This document shows positions 1 through 8,305 of a stretch of 64,000 nt of DNA, in pieces. The stretch is from Qipengyuania aquimaris. Its GTDB lineage: Bacteria > Pseudomonadota > Alphaproteobacteria > Sphingomonadales > Sphingomonadaceae. The notes below the pieces were generated by a model. That model was not told where the DNA came from. It did no database searches and saw only the letters and a list, made by a program, of their open reading frames with translations. The stretch lies in contig NZ_WTYI01000001.1 in assembly GCF_009827445.1 (NCBI RefSeq), positions 2,184,381 to 2,248,380 on the forward strand, in the 5' to 3' direction. Positions within the stretch are counted from its first letter, which is position 1. The number at the start of each line of letters is the position of its first letter. The position numbers were made by a program, and so were the translations under genes.

Positions 1-113
1 AAGAGCTGGTTGTACGCCAGGCGCCGATCAAGGCGGGCGCACTGCTGATGCGCGGCGAGACATGGCAGAGTGCACGCGACCCGCGGCTGGAAGGCTATGT
101 CGACATGCCTTGA
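1..113 (+). CDS. 3' end of an unrecognised protein (partial)
   Basis: An open frame enters from the left edge and stops with TGA at 111-113, leaving about 36 residues that end in Gly-Tyr-Val-Asp-Met-Pro. The tail is hydrophilic with several Arg and Asp residues. I do not recognise the family from so little. It lies upstream of the acyl-CoA synthetase on the same strand with about 110 bases between them, so the two may or may not be co-transcribed. The frame is supported only by its lack of stops and its GC-rich third positions. Confidence 0.5.
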   Translation, partial: ELVVRQAPIKAGALLMRGETWQSARDPRLEGYVDMP

Positions 114-224
114 GGCGTTAGATCCGCCTCTCTTGCCGTAAAGGCAGCGTGGGCCTAAGCCCCTGCCCGTGAGTAAACTCATAAGATAACAGAACAGAAT
201 ATACGTTTTTCGAGGAGCCTGCCT

Positions 225-2027
225 GTGCTGTCGGATATCGATTCCGCGAACAATCTGGTCGAACTTTTCCTGAAGCGCGCCGATGCCAGGCCGGACAAGC
301 CGTTTCTCGGCTGGAAAGCGGATGGCAGCTGGCAAACGATGAGTTGGGGCGAAGCGGCTAACCGCGTCTGCCTGCTCGCAGAAGCCCTGCGCGGGCTCGG
401 CCTCAAGGACGGCGACCGCGTGTGCCTCGTTTCCGAGAACCGCCCGGAGTGGTGCATCGCCGATCTCGCGATCATGGCGGCAGGGTGCATCACGGTTCCC
501 GCCTACGTTACCAACACCGAGCGCGATCACGCTCATATTCTCGACAATTCGGGCTCGCGCGCCGTCATCGTCTCGACCGAAAAACTGCTCAAGCCGCTGC
601 ACGGCGCGCTGCAATCGACCGGCATTGCCGAACACGTCATCGGTATCGAGGACCTGCATCGCCAGCAGTCGGGCAGCTTCACCTATCATGACTGGTCGAC
701 CATGATCGAAGTCGACGCCGTGGCCGCTCGTGCCGCAGTCGAAAAGCGCATTGCCGAGATCGGCCGGGGCGACACAGCTTGTATCATCTATACCAGCGGC
801 ACCGGCGGTGCCCCGCGCGGAGTTAAACAGCATCACGGCGCGATCCTGTGCAATTCTGCAGGTGCGGCGGAAATCCTGATTGAGGATTTCGGGCTTGGCG
901 ACGAAGAACGCTTCCTTTCCTTCCTCCCGCTGTCGCACGCCTATGAGCATACCGGCGGCCAATTCCTGCCGATCAGCGTTGGGGCGCAGATCTTTTATTC
1001 CGAAGGGCTGGAAAAGCTCGCGAGCAATATCGAGGAAACTCGCCCCACCATCATGGTCGTCGTGCCGCGCCTGTTCGAAGTGCTGCGCACGCGGATCATG
1101 AAGCAGGTCCAGAAGCAGGGCGGCCTTGCCGAAAAGCTGATGAACACCGCACTCGAAGTCGGTGCGCGTCGGGCAGAAGGCAAGCGCCAGTTCGGCGACG
1201 GGTTGAAGGATGCGATGGTCGGGCGGCTCTTGAAGCCGAAGATCCGCCAGCGCTTCGGCGGCCGGATGAAGGCGATGGTATCGGGCGGCGCACCGCTCAA
1301 CCCCGAAGTCGGCATCTTCTTCGATTCGATGGGTCTGACCATGCTGCAAGGCTATGGCCAAACGGAAGCGGGCCCTGTGATCGCGTGTAATCGCCCCAAG
1401 GCGGGCATCGCAATGCATTCCGTCGGTCCGGCCATGCGCGGGGTCGATGTGAAGATCGCCGAGGATGGCGAAATCCTGTGCCGCGGCGAGCTTGTCATGC
1501 ACGGCTATTGGCAGAACGAATCAGAGACCGAGCGCACGATCAAGGACGGATGGCTGCACACGGGCGATATCGGCCATTTGGACGAGAAAGACCGGATCGT
1601 GATCACCGATCGCAAGAAGGACATGATCGTCAACGACAAGGGCGACAATGTCGCGCCCCAGAAGATCGAAGGCATGCTCACCCTGCAGCCTGAAATCGGC
1701 CAGGCCATGGTCGCGGGGGACAAGCGCCCTTACATCGTCGGCCTGCTGGTGCCGGACGCCGAATGGGCGGTCGACTGGTCGCGGGCCAACGGCAAGAAGT
1801 TCGATCTCAAGGCGCTTCAGGACGATCCGGAATTCCGCAGTGCCGTGCGCAAGGCGGTCGACCGCGTGAACAAGGACCTCTCGGTCATCGAGAAGGTCCG
1901 TCAATTCGCCTTTGCAGACGAAGCCTTCAGCATCGAGAACGAGGAAATGACGCCCTCGATGAAAATCCGCCGCCACAAGATCAAGGACCGCTATGGCGAC
2001 CGGCTGGACGGGCTCTACCGGGGTTAA
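225..2027 (+). CDS. AMP-dependent acyl-CoA synthetase / long-chain fatty acid CoA ligase
   Basis: ANL-superfamily adenylating enzyme of 600 residues, expected to activate fatty acids with ATP and CoA at the inner membrane. Visible motifs are the AMP/phosphate loop YTSGTGGAPRG near 189-199, GYGQTEAG at 376-383, WLHTGDIG at 443-450 and DRKKDMIV at 462-469. The length and the long linker between motifs fit the FadD15-like long-chain group. Start is a GTG preceded by a GGAG-type ribosome site at about 8 bases. The phosphate loop departs from the usual TSGTTGxPKG: the third Thr is Gly and the Lys is Arg. The gene converges on the next one and their stop codons overlap in TTAA. Chain-length specificity cannot be read from sequence. 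Confidence 0.9.
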   Translation: MLSDIDSANNLVELFLKRADARPDKPFLGWKADGSWQTMSWGEAANRVCLLAEALRGLGLKDGDRVCLVSENRPEWCIADLAIMAAGCITVPAYVTNTERDHAHILDNSGSRAVIVSTEKLLKPLHGALQSTGIAEHVIGIEDLHRQQSGSFTYHDWSTMIEVDAVAARAAVEKRIAEIGRGDTACIIYTSGTGGAPRGVKQHHGAILCNSAGAAEILIEDFGLGDEERFLSFLPLSHAYEHTGGQFLPISVGAQIFYSEGLEKLASNIEETRPTIMVVVPRLFEVLRTRIMKQVQKQGGLAEKLMNTALEVGARRAEGKRQFGDGLKDAMVGRLLKPKIRQRFGGRMKAMVSGGAPLNPEVGIFFDSMGLTMLQGYGQTEAGPVIACNRPKAGIAMHSVGPAMRGVDVKIAEDGEILCRGELVMHGYWQNESETERTIKDGWLHTGDIGHLDEKDRIVITDRKKDMIVNDKGDNVAPQKIEGMLTLQPEIGQAMVAGDKRPYIVGLLVPDAEWAVDWSRANGKKFDLKALQDDPEFRSAVRKAVDRVNKDLSVIEKVRQFAFADEAFSIENEEMTPSMKIRRHKIKDRYGDRLDGLYRG

Positions 2028-2530
2028 GCTGCCTCCGCCCTGCCGAAAGCGCGGATTTGGGCGAGTTGGCTGGAAATGCGGTTAGCCCCCATCTCTAAGT
2101 CAGAAAGAAGATCCCTCATATCGCCGCGTGAATATCTGCGGGGCGGGTGATCGCTTCGCCCGCCTTTGACGTATTCGGAAAGGAGAATTACGACCTCATC
2201 CTCTCCAATCTCAAAAATCCCGTGTGCAAGGTAGGGTCTGTGAAGCGACAGCTCTTGCCATTCATGCAAGATTTTCTGCGCCACTCGCTGATGCCCAGCG
2301 AATGAGTGATTGTGCAGAACCGCCAAAAGGGAACGAAGGCGCGCTGCGGCTCCCGGATGCACACTTTCCTCACCGAGTTTGTAACTTTTGGCTCGCAGAT
2401 CTTCGATGCAATCGGAGACGGTCTTTTCGGCCTTGGAGAAGACATCAAGACAAGCCCCACGCCAATACATTGCTGCGAGGTCGAAATTCGGCGCAGTTAC
2501 TGGCTCACGGCACGAGATAATTGCTTTCAT
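2024..2530 (-). CDS. Hypothetical protein
   Basis: A 168-residue soluble protein with no family I recognise. I start it at the internal ATG beginning MKAIISCRE, because the longer open frame upstream is antisense reading of the neighbouring gene. A GAGGA lies directly against this ATG, which is closer than usual. The C-terminal half has acidic and amphipathic helices and ends in repeated Ala. It lies 41 bases downstream of another unrecognised gene on the same strand, so the two may form one transcript. Its stop overlaps that of the acyl-CoA synthetase by four bases, leaving no room for a terminator between them. Confidence 0.6.
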   Translation of the reverse strand: MKAIISCREPVTAPNFDLAAMYWRGACLDVFSKAEKTVSDCIEDLRAKSYKLGEESVHPGAAARLRSLLAVLHNHSFAGHQRVAQKILHEWQELSLHRPYLAHGIFEIGEDEVVILLSEYVKGGRSDHPPRRYSRGDMRDLLSDLEMGANRISSQLAQIRAFGRAEAA

Positions 2531-2571
2531 TCCTCGTTCTTGGCGAGAAATGTTTGATTTTTGGTGACTGC

Positions 2572-3099
2572 TTAAGCAGCCGCTTCCTCGATAAACTCGG
2601 GATAGAAACTCGGCGCGCGGTCGGACCAGCCCGGGGCGGTCGCGGCGGCTTCGCTCAGCGATTGTAGCAGCATCTTGCGCCGGTCGGGCCGAATCTGCGG
2701 CAGGGCGGCTGCGGCGCAGAAGGCGCTCGGCAGCCATGGCCGTGCGTCGGCGCCGAGCAGGCGTTCGTAGAGGAACCGGAATGCCGAGAAGCTGTCGATC
2801 CGCTCCTGTGCCAGGTCGAAGGCGGCAACGCGGGTCAGCTTGCCCACGAAACCCTCGATCCGGTCGAGGCTCGAATCCACGGGGATCGAACCGCGCAGGG
2901 CCTTGAGCTCCTGATAGGTCACATACTGGCTGCGAATGGCGGCGTTCTCGCCCGCATTGCGCCCCCAGATCCGGAACGCATCGCAGCGACCGAGGCCGAT
3001 ATCGAGGCTACGCCGGATGTATCGCTGTTCCGCCGCAGTAAAGCTGGCGAACTCGCGCATCTCCGCGATGGTCATCGAAGCTGTATTTGCAACGGCCAT
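2572..3099 (-). CDS. Hypothetical protein
   Basis: A 175-residue protein that looks entirely alpha-helical, with no signal peptide or membrane segment. I place the start at ATG 3099, because a G-rich ribosome site (GGGGGG) lies about 8 bases upstream; an in-frame GTG nine bases earlier sits directly against that run. The N-terminal part resembles a short helical bundle rich in Arg and Ala, and the C-terminus ends in Glu-Glu-Ala-Ala-Ala. I recognise no family. It lies 87 bases downstream of thiSG and upstream of another unknown gene, all on the minus strand. Confidence 0.6.
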   Translation of the reverse strand: MAVANTASMTIAEMREFASFTAAEQRYIRRSLDIGLGRCDAFRIWGRNAGENAAIRSQYVTYQELKALRGSIPVDSSLDRIEGFVGKLTRVAAFDLAQERIDSFSAFRFLYERLLGADARPWLPSAFCAAAALPQIRPDRRKMLLQSLSEAAATAPGWSDRAPSFYPEFIEEAAA

Positions 3100-3186
3100 G
3101 ATCGGCACCCCCCTGTTACAGGTCCCCCTGTTTCAGGCAAAGTGTCCGCGAATATGGTTAACGTCCGGTAAGCGCCCCGAGCGGCA

Positions 3187-4158
3187 TCAAATCAGGCCGG
3201 CAAGCGGGCTCGACGGATCGGCATATTTGCGGGTCGCCATGCGTCCGGCGAGATAGGCATCGCGCCCGGCCTCGACTGCCCGCTTCATCGCACGGGCCAT
3301 GCGGATCGGGTCTTTCGCTTCCGCGATCGCAGTGTTCATCAGCACGCCGTCACACCCCAGTTCCATGGCCACCGCCGCATCGCTGGCTGTGCCGACGCCG
3401 GCATCGACCAACACGGGGACATTTGCCCCCTCCTTGATCAACCGGATGGTCACGCGGTTCTGGATGCCGAGGCCCGAGCCTATAGGTGCGCCGAGAGGCA
3501 TTACCGCGACCGCGCCCGCATCCTCGAGCTGCTTGGCTGCGATCGGATCATCCACGCAATAGACCATGGGCAGGAAGCCCTCCTTGGCGAGCGTTTCCGT
3601 CGCAGTGAGTGTTTCGCGCATGTTCGGATAGAGCGTGCGCGCCTCGCCCAGCACCTCCAGCTTGACGAGGTCCCAGCCGCCTGCCTCGCGCGCCAGCCGC
3701 AAGGTGCGAATGGCGTCTTCGGACGTGAAGCAGCCCGCGGTGTTCGGCAGGTAGGTGACCTTCTTGGGGTCGATATAATCGGTCAACATCGGCGCCTTGG
3801 GGTCGCTGACGTTGACCCGGCGTACCGCCACAGTGACGATTTCCGCCCCGCTCGCTTCGAGCGCGGCAGCGTTCTGTTCGAAATCCTTGTATTTGCCAGT
3901 GCCCACGATGAGGCGGCTCTTGAAAGTCCTGCCGGCAACGCTCCAGCTGTCGTCGCCCTGGCCGCCGCCTACGAAATGGACGATCTCGAGCGTATCTCCA
4001 TCCGCGATCGCGTGCGAATCGAGTTCGCTGCGCGGAGCAATCACGCCATTGTGCTCGACAGCGACCTTGGCCGGATCGAGTTCGAGCTCACGCACGAGTT
4101 CGGCGATGGTCGAGGCAGCGGTGCGGCGGGTTTCGCCATTTACAGTCAGCGCAATCAT
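3187..4158 (-). CDS. thiG: Fused sulfur carrier ThiS - thiazole synthase ThiG
   Basis: One uninterrupted 323-residue frame holds both thiazole partners. Residues 1-66 are a ubiquitin-fold ThiS ending in Gly-Gly-Gly at 64-66. From about 72 the ThiG TIM barrel begins, with the Schiff-base lysine expected in [10 protein letters not shown] (about Lys166) and glycine-rich phosphate-binding loops near the end. ThiG condenses 1-deoxyxylulose 5-phosphate, dehydroglycine and the ThiS thiocarboxylate into the thiazole of thiamin. In the fused form the Gly-Gly terminus that is normally adenylated is internal, which is mechanistically puzzling. The gene starts nine bases after the merC-like gene and is probably co-transcribed with it. 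I saw no TPP riboswitch upstream. Confidence 0.93.
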   Translation of the reverse strand: MIALTVNGETRRTAASTIAELVRELELDPAKVAVEHNGVIAPRSELDSHAIADGDTLEIVHFVGGGQGDDSWSVAGRTFKSRLIVGTGKYKDFEQNAAALEASGAEIVTVAVRRVNVSDPKAPMLTDYIDPKKVTYLPNTAGCFTSEDAIRTLRLAREAGGWDLVKLEVLGEARTLYPNMRETLTATETLAKEGFLPMVYCVDDPIAAKQLEDAGAVAVMPLGAPIGSGLGIQNRVTIRLIKEGANVPVLVDAGVGTASDAAVAMELGCDGVLMNTAIAEAKDPIRMARAMKRAVEAGRDAYLAGRMATRKYADPSSPLAGLI

Positions 4159-4167
4159 GCGCCCGAC

Positions 4168-4572
4168 TTAGTCTCCGCAGCGCTCCTTGCAAGCGGCGGA
4201 GTGGCAATGGCGCATATTCAATATGTGCCCAAGCGAAACGAGGGCGACCCCGATAATCGTCAGGACCGCTTCCTTCATGCCGTGCGGCACGGCCAGCGCA
4301 CCGCCCATGAAGGTCAGGCCGGTCATGGCGATAACGAAAGGCGCGGCCATCCGGTGGCGCAGTGCGCCCCAGCCGATCGCAACTGCCGCGATCAGCGTGG
4401 CGACAACGAGCCCCCAGCGATGCAGTTCGGGTGCAAGAAAGAATTCCCCGCCGATGCCCAGGCCGGAAACGAGCACGATCGAAAGCAGGCAATGAAGCGC
4501 GCACAGGCCCGAAAGGCCGATACCGACACGGTCGAGACGCCGACGAATCGGAGAAATGGCGCGTTGCAACAT
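4168..4572 (-). CDS. MerC domain-containing membrane protein
   Basis: A 134-residue integral membrane protein with four hydrophobic segments (about 19-40, 53-70, 77-96 and 103-118). The Cys-x4-Cys-x-x-Cys-rich features of MerC are partly present: Cys24 and Cys28 in GLCALHCLL near the first helix, and a C-terminal His/Cys cluster HCHSAACKERC. MerC proteins take up mercuric ions, but chromosomal relatives like this one are often tied to zinc or other metal homeostasis, so the metal is uncertain. The start at ATG 4572 is the first in frame; a much longer open frame upstream is antisense to ctaA. A cluster of palindromic half-sites lies 15-34 bases upstream. Confidence 0.85.
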   Translation of the reverse strand: MLQRAISPIRRRLDRVGIGLSGLCALHCLLSIVLVSGLGIGGEFFLAPELHRWGLVVATLIAAVAIGWGALRHRMAAPFVIAMTGLTFMGGALAVPHGMKEAVLTIIGVALVSLGHILNMRHCHSAACKERCGD

Positions 4573-4586
4573 GTCATGCGAGATAT

Positions 4587-4606
4587 GTGATAGTATCACG
4601 TGATAC
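4587..4606. promoter_or_regulatory. Candidate operator: three alternating GTGATA/TATCAC half-sites
   Basis: Within 20 bases lie two overlapping perfect palindromes: 13 bases at 4587-4599 (GTGATA, G, TATCAC) and 14 bases at 4593-4606 (GTATCAC, GTGATAC). They share the central half-site, giving GTGATA - TATCAC - GTGATA. The block is just upstream of merC on the minus strand and in the leader of ctaA on the plus strand. The symmetry suggests a dimeric repressor or activator. I do not recognise the regulator; a metal-responsive one is an inference from merC. Confidence 0.5.
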
Positions 4607-4713
4607 AAGGGTCTCGCGTTAAAACCTTTCTTTTTCCGGACTTGCAGGCGGCGAACCTGCCGTTGAGCGATTCTCACTTGCGCTCGCGTCCTGCGGCGGC
4701 AAACAGGCGCGTC

Positions 4714-5739
4714 ATGATTTCCCATCCTGCGCAGCTTCGCCCGATTGCCCTTGCAAACTGGCTCTTCTTCGTCGCCGCCATGGTTATCGTGATGGTCGCC
4801 GTGGGCGGCATCACGCGTCTCACCGAAAGCGGCCTGTCGATTACCGAATGGAAACCGATAACGGGCGCGATCCCGCCTTTGAGCGAAGCGGCATGGCAGG
4901 CGGAGTTCGACCTCTACAAGGCGACCGGGGAATACAAGAATGTGACCGGACCTGCCGGAATGGATCTGGCTGCCTTCAAGTTCATCTATTTCTGGGAGTG
5001 GTTCCATAGGCTCTGGGGCCGGCTGATCGGCCTTGCTTTCGCCTTGCCACTCGCCTGGTTCTGGGTCCGCAAGGCAATCCCGCAAGGCTACAAGCTTCGC
5101 CTGGTCGCGCTGCTGGCACTCGGCGGCCTCCAAGGTGTCTTCGGCTGGTTCATGGTGAAGAGCGGCCTCAACGAGACCATGACCGACGTCAGCCACTTCA
5201 TGCTGTCGCTCCATTTCCTCACCGCCATGCTGACGCTTGGCGCGCTGGTCTGGGTCGCGCTCGATCTCAGGCAATTCGCACGCGGCAACAAGCGCATGGC
5301 GCACTGGACTGTTACGGCGAGCTGGGTCGGCGCCGTGCTGTTCATCCAATTGCTATTGGCTGCCTGGGTGGCGGGCCTCAATGCCGGGCTCGCCAGTGAC
5401 AGCTGGCCGCTGATGCAGGGGCGCTTCATCCCCGAATATGATAGCTCGCGCGGCCTGCTCTACGCGATGACGCACGATCCCTACCTCATCCACTGGATGC
5501 ACCGCTGGTGGGCGTGGGTGGCCGTCGCCGCACTGATCGTGATGGCCCGGAGGGTGCGCACAATCGAGCGCAAGGCTTCGGTTGCGATCCATTCGGCATT
5601 CGGGACGCAAATCGTCCTGGGTATAGCCACCGTGATGACCGGCGTTTCGCTCTGGATAGCGGTTTCGCACCAAGTGGTCGGCGCGCTGCTGGTGGCAGCC
5701 TTCGTTTGGGCCGCACATCTCCTTGGACGCAGGGTGTGA
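4714..5739 (+). CDS. ctaA: Heme A synthase
   Basis: CtaA oxidises the C8 methyl of heme O to formyl to make heme A for cytochrome c oxidase. The protein is 341 residues, usual for the alphaproteobacterial type, with about eight membrane helices. Recognisable are the N-terminal helix followed by GGITRLTESGLSITEWKP, the EWFHRLWGR motif with a heme-ligand His, the SHFMLSLHF pair and IHWMHRWWAW near the C-terminal helices. I start at the ATG encoding MISHPAQLRP; the frame is open for 38 more codons but those look non-coding. The gene ends in a four-base GTGA overlap with cutA. Confidence 0.93.
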   Translation: MISHPAQLRPIALANWLFFVAAMVIVMVAVGGITRLTESGLSITEWKPITGAIPPLSEAAWQAEFDLYKATGEYKNVTGPAGMDLAAFKFIYFWEWFHRLWGRLIGLAFALPLAWFWVRKAIPQGYKLRLVALLALGGLQGVFGWFMVKSGLNETMTDVSHFMLSLHFLTAMLTLGALVWVALDLRQFARGNKRMAHWTVTASWVGAVLFIQLLLAAWVAGLNAGLASDSWPLMQGRFIPEYDSSRGLLYAMTHDPYLIHWMHRWWAWVAVAALIVMARRVRTIERKASVAIHSAFGTQIVLGIATVMTGVSLWIAVSHQVVGALLVAAFVWAAHLLGRRV

Positions 5740-6056
5740 CCGCCCTGATCTATTGTCCGTTCCCCGACGAGGATAGCGCGAAGGAAACTGGTCGCGTCCT
5801 GATCGAGGAAGGGCTGATAGGCTGCATCAATGTCGGGGCATCAATCTATTCGCTTTTCGTCTGGAATTCCGAGATCGGGGAAGGCGAAGAGATCCCGGTC
5901 CTTATAAAGACGGACAAGTCCTTGCTTGAGCGGGCGATTTCCCGGCTGGAAGACTTGCACCCTTACGACACTCCGGCAATACTCGGATGGCCCTGCATCG
6001 CCGGAACGGCCACGACCGATTGGCTGGGGCATTTGGGGAGCGGGGTCGATGACTGA
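5736..6056 (+). CDS. cutA: CutA divalent-cation tolerance protein
   Basis: CutA1 is a small trimeric ferredoxin-like protein linked to copper and other divalent-metal tolerance; its molecular role is still poorly defined. The 106 residues match the family length. The pattern TALIYCPFPDEDSAKE at the N-terminus, LIGCINV, YSLFVWNSEI, and the C-terminal LHPYDTPAI are typical. It starts with GTG inside the ctaA stop region (GTGA overlap), so translation is probably coupled. It overlaps the next gene by eight bases. Confidence 0.9.
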   Translation: MTALIYCPFPDEDSAKETGRVLIEEGLIGCINVGASIYSLFVWNSEIGEGEEIPVLIKTDKSLLERAISRLEDLHPYDTPAILGWPCIAGTATTDWLGHLGSGVDD

Positions 6057-6765
6057 CAGCAAACGGCGAAGTGTTCTTCACGCCATAGGTGCGCTGGCGC
6101 TCCTGCCACTGGCCGGAACGCGAGCAGTTGCAGCATCGCGGGCAGCGGTGTCATTCCCGCAGGGCCCCATCCGGTTGAGGCGCAAGCTCGTCCGCAGCCT
6201 GAAAGACGGGGCCTCGATCGACGTGGTCCGCGAATGGTCCTGTCGGTTCGAAAAATTGGGTGCCGGTGCGCGGATGCAAGGTCACCAGGTCGCTGTCGAG
6301 GTTGCAGCGCCACCACCACTAAAGGCGATGGCCGCGATCGAAGAGGCGCGCGACGCCAGCGGGTTTCTCCCGCTTGAACTGGATCGGACCGGCCTGATCG
6401 TGGACTGGTCTCGAGCGACAGGGTCGGGCGTGGACCAAGCTGTCAGGCGGGCGCTCGATATGGTGGAGGAAACGGTCGCCAAGGCGGACGAAAAGCAAAC
6501 TTCGAAGGAATTCGTCACGAGCGTCGGTAGCATGGCTGCCGAACTCGTCAGCCAGATCCCGCGCGATCTCCTCTTTCCCACGCCCGGAGGGCATGTCGAA
6601 GCACGGCCGGTCGAACTCGCCGACGGATTGGCAGGCTCTTTCGAAGTGGCGATCGCGGCGCAAATCCACGCCGAAAGCGGCCTTCTGCGCAGCTTCGAGC
6701 GCACCGTGACCACAAGGGTCGGCGACAGCGTGCGCCTTTCCAGCGAGACCTGGGAAATCCTCTGA
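6049..6765 (+). CDS. Hypothetical exported protein with Tat-like leader
   Basis: A 238-residue protein of unknown family. The N-terminus reads Lys-Arg-Arg-Ser-Val-Leu followed by a hydrophobic stretch and Ala-Val-Ala-Ala, which resembles a twin-arginine signal peptide cleaved near residue 30. The mature part is rich in charged residues, with no metal or nucleotide motif that I can see. The start ATG lies within the last codons of cutA (eight-base overlap), and the longer upstream open frame is discarded. It is the third gene of a ctaA-cutA operon. I infer a periplasmic location and no function. Confidence 0.75.
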   Translation: MTDSKRRSVLHAIGALALLPLAGTRAVAASRAAVSFPQGPIRLRRKLVRSLKDGASIDVVREWSCRFEKLGAGARMQGHQVAVEVAAPPPLKAMAAIEEARDASGFLPLELDRTGLIVDWSRATGSGVDQAVRRALDMVEETVAKADEKQTSKEFVTSVGSMAAELVSQIPRDLLFPTPGGHVEARPVELADGLAGSFEVAIAAQIHAESGLLRSFERTVTTRVGDSVRLSSETWEIL

Positions 6766-6932
6766 TAGGCTGACGGCGTATTATTTTACCTCCTCTGAGA
6801 CGCGCGGAAAAGCTTGACGAATCGAGGTTCAAACGCCATTTGGCGCGCGCTCAGCAGGTCTGATTCAAGGCTTGCGATGTGATTTCGTGTCGGCTTACGG
6901 CACGTTGAACTCGAGAAAACGGACATCAAGCC

Positions 6933-7412
6933 ATGAAGGCTCTCACCAAGGTGACCCAGTCGGCCAAGCCGGCAGAGGTCGAAAAGGACTGGCACATCAT
7001 CGACGGGGAAAACCTCGTCGTCGGCCGTCTTGCGGCGATCATCGCCAACATCCTGCGCGGCAAGCACAAGCCGAGCTACACTCCGCACGTCGATTGCGGC
7101 GATCACGTCATTGTCATCAATGCCGACAAGGTGAAGTTCACCGGCAAGAAGATGACCGACAAGATCTATTACAAGCACACCGGCCACCCCGGCGGCATCA
7201 AGGAAACGACCCCGGCCAAGGTGCTGGAAGGCCGCTTCCCCGAGCGCGTCCTGGAAAAGGCCGTGCAGCGCATGATCCCGCGTGGCCCGCTTGGCCGTGC
7301 GCAGATGAAGGCGCTCCACCTCTACAACGGCACCGAGCATCCGCATGAGGGCCAGAAGCCCAAGACGCTCGACGTCGCTTCGATGAACCGCAAGAACAAG
7401 GCTGTTGCATAA
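6933..7412 (+). CDS. rplM: 50S ribosomal protein L13
   Basis: L13 is an early-assembly protein of the large ribosomal subunit. The 159-residue protein contains the family core [16 protein letters not shown], the [15 protein letters not shown] region and the conserved [16 protein letters not shown] near the C-terminus. It is slightly longer than the E. coli protein (142) because of a short N-terminal lead and a C-terminal tail. It overlaps rpsI by one base (TAATG), the usual rplM-rpsI operon. The 167 bases before it probably hold the promoter, but I cannot place its boxes with confidence. Confidence 0.97.
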   Translation: MKALTKVTQSAKPAEVEKDWHIIDGENLVVGRLAAIIANILRGKHKPSYTPHVDCGDHVIVINADKVKFTGKKMTDKIYYKHTGHPGGIKETTPAKVLEGRFPERVLEKAVQRMIPRGPLGRAQMKALHLYNGTEHPHEGQKPKTLDVASMNRKNKAVA

Positions 7413-7936
7413 TGGCTGACGAAACCAAGAACGAAACCGTCTCGGATCTCGCAGATCTGAAGGACATCGCCGGCGACGCACCCGAGGGTGATTCGGCAGA
7501 GATCGCTGCCAAGGCCGACGTTCCCCTGCGCGAGCAGGAACTCGACGCCCAGGGCCGTGCCTATGCTACTGGCCGCCGTAAGGACGCCACTGCGCGCGTC
7601 TGGCTCGTTCCGGGCAGCGGCAAGGTCACCGTCAACGGCCGCGACCAGGAAGTGTACTTCGCACGTCCGACGCTCCGCCTCGTGATCGACCAGCCGTTCG
7701 CCATCACCGAGCGCCAGGGTCAGTACGACGTGGTCGCCACCGTCAAGGGCGGCGGTCTTTCGGGCCAGGCAGGCGCCGTGAAGCACGGTATCTCGCAGGC
7801 TCTCGCCAAGTACGAGCCGGCCCTGCGTTCGACGGTCAAGGCCGCCGGCTTCCTCACCCGCGACAGCCGCGTGGTCGAGCGTAAGAAGTACGGCCGCGCC
7901 AAGGCACGTCGTAGCTTCCAGTTCTCGAAGCGTTAA
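7412..7936 (+). CDS. rpsI: 30S ribosomal protein S9
   Basis: S9 belongs to the small-subunit head, and its C-terminal tail contacts P-site tRNA. The protein is 174 residues. The first 45 or so form an acidic extension, and the conserved body begins at [16 protein letters not shown]. The C-terminus ends in the expected basic tail, [18 protein letters not shown]-terminal extensions of this kind occur in alphaproteobacterial S9. The start ATG overlaps the rplM stop by one base, and a hairpin terminator follows 33 bases after the stop. Confidence 0.97.
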   Translation: MADETKNETVSDLADLKDIAGDAPEGDSAEIAAKADVPLREQELDAQGRAYATGRRKDATARVWLVPGSGKVTVNGRDQEVYFARPTLRLVIDQPFAITERQGQYDVVATVKGGGLSGQAGAVKHGISQALAKYEPALRSTVKAAGFLTRDSRVVERKKYGRAKARRSFQFSKR

Positions 7937-7968
7937 TTCGCTTCCCAAGGTTCTTTACGAACACCGAG

Positions 7969-8003
7969 GAAGGGCGGCTCCGGATGGGGTCGCCCTTTTC
8001 GTT
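7969..8003 (+). terminator. Rho-independent terminator after rplM-rpsI
   Basis: AAGGGCG at 7970-7976 pairs with CGCCCTT at 7991-7997, with a 14-base loop. A T-rich run (TTTTCGTTT) follows on the plus strand. Confidence 0.8.
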
Positions 8004-8043
8004 TGAACTTATGAGAATTGCTGCGGGACCGATCGCCGAGCGG

Positions 8044-8241
8044 TCAGCGCTGGATGAGCATGATCATCCAGGCAAGGCCGGTACCTGCGAAAAACAGAGG
8101 CCAGCTCCACCAAAATTCGTACTGCATCATGTCGGCGCGAAAGATCGACAGGAAGCCGCCGCGCGACCCCTGCGATCCGATGATCAGTGCGACCACGAAG
8201 GTCAGGATGCCCCCAAGGGGCATAGCTTTGACAAATTCCAT
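8044..8241 (-). CDS. Small hypothetical membrane protein
   Basis: A 65-residue protein with two hydrophobic segments (about 9-23 and 41-63) separated by a short polar loop with several Gly and Ser residues. I start it at ATG 8241, because AGGGAAA lies about six bases upstream; an in-frame ATG ten codons earlier has no ribosome site. It lies between the ribosomal-protein terminator and the metallophosphoesterase gene, which is upstream on the same strand. I recognise no family; its size suggests a small inner-membrane protein. Confidence 0.6.
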   Translation of the reverse strand: MEFVKAMPLGGILTFVVALIIGSQGSRGGFLSIFRADMMQYEFWWSWPLFFAGTGLAWMIMLIQR

Positions 8242-8305
8242 CGCCAGTTTCCCTTTGTAGAAAACCGACATCGCAGAAACTGGTTAAAATCTGCTTAGGC
8301 GACGA

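Noticed and set aside
113-224. Possible promoter boxes upstream of the acyl-CoA synthetase
   Set aside because: TTGCCG and TAAGCC at 17 bases are too poor to claim; nothing else stands out in this 112-base gap.
4573-5349. Long N-terminal extension of the merC-like frame
   Set aside because: The extra codons are antisense to ctaA; the four-helix MerC protein starts cleanly at 4572.
6766-6932. Leader RNA element before rplM
   Set aside because: I looked for an L13-binding or riboswitch-like fold and saw no stable stem; TTGACG near 6814 has no good -10 partner.
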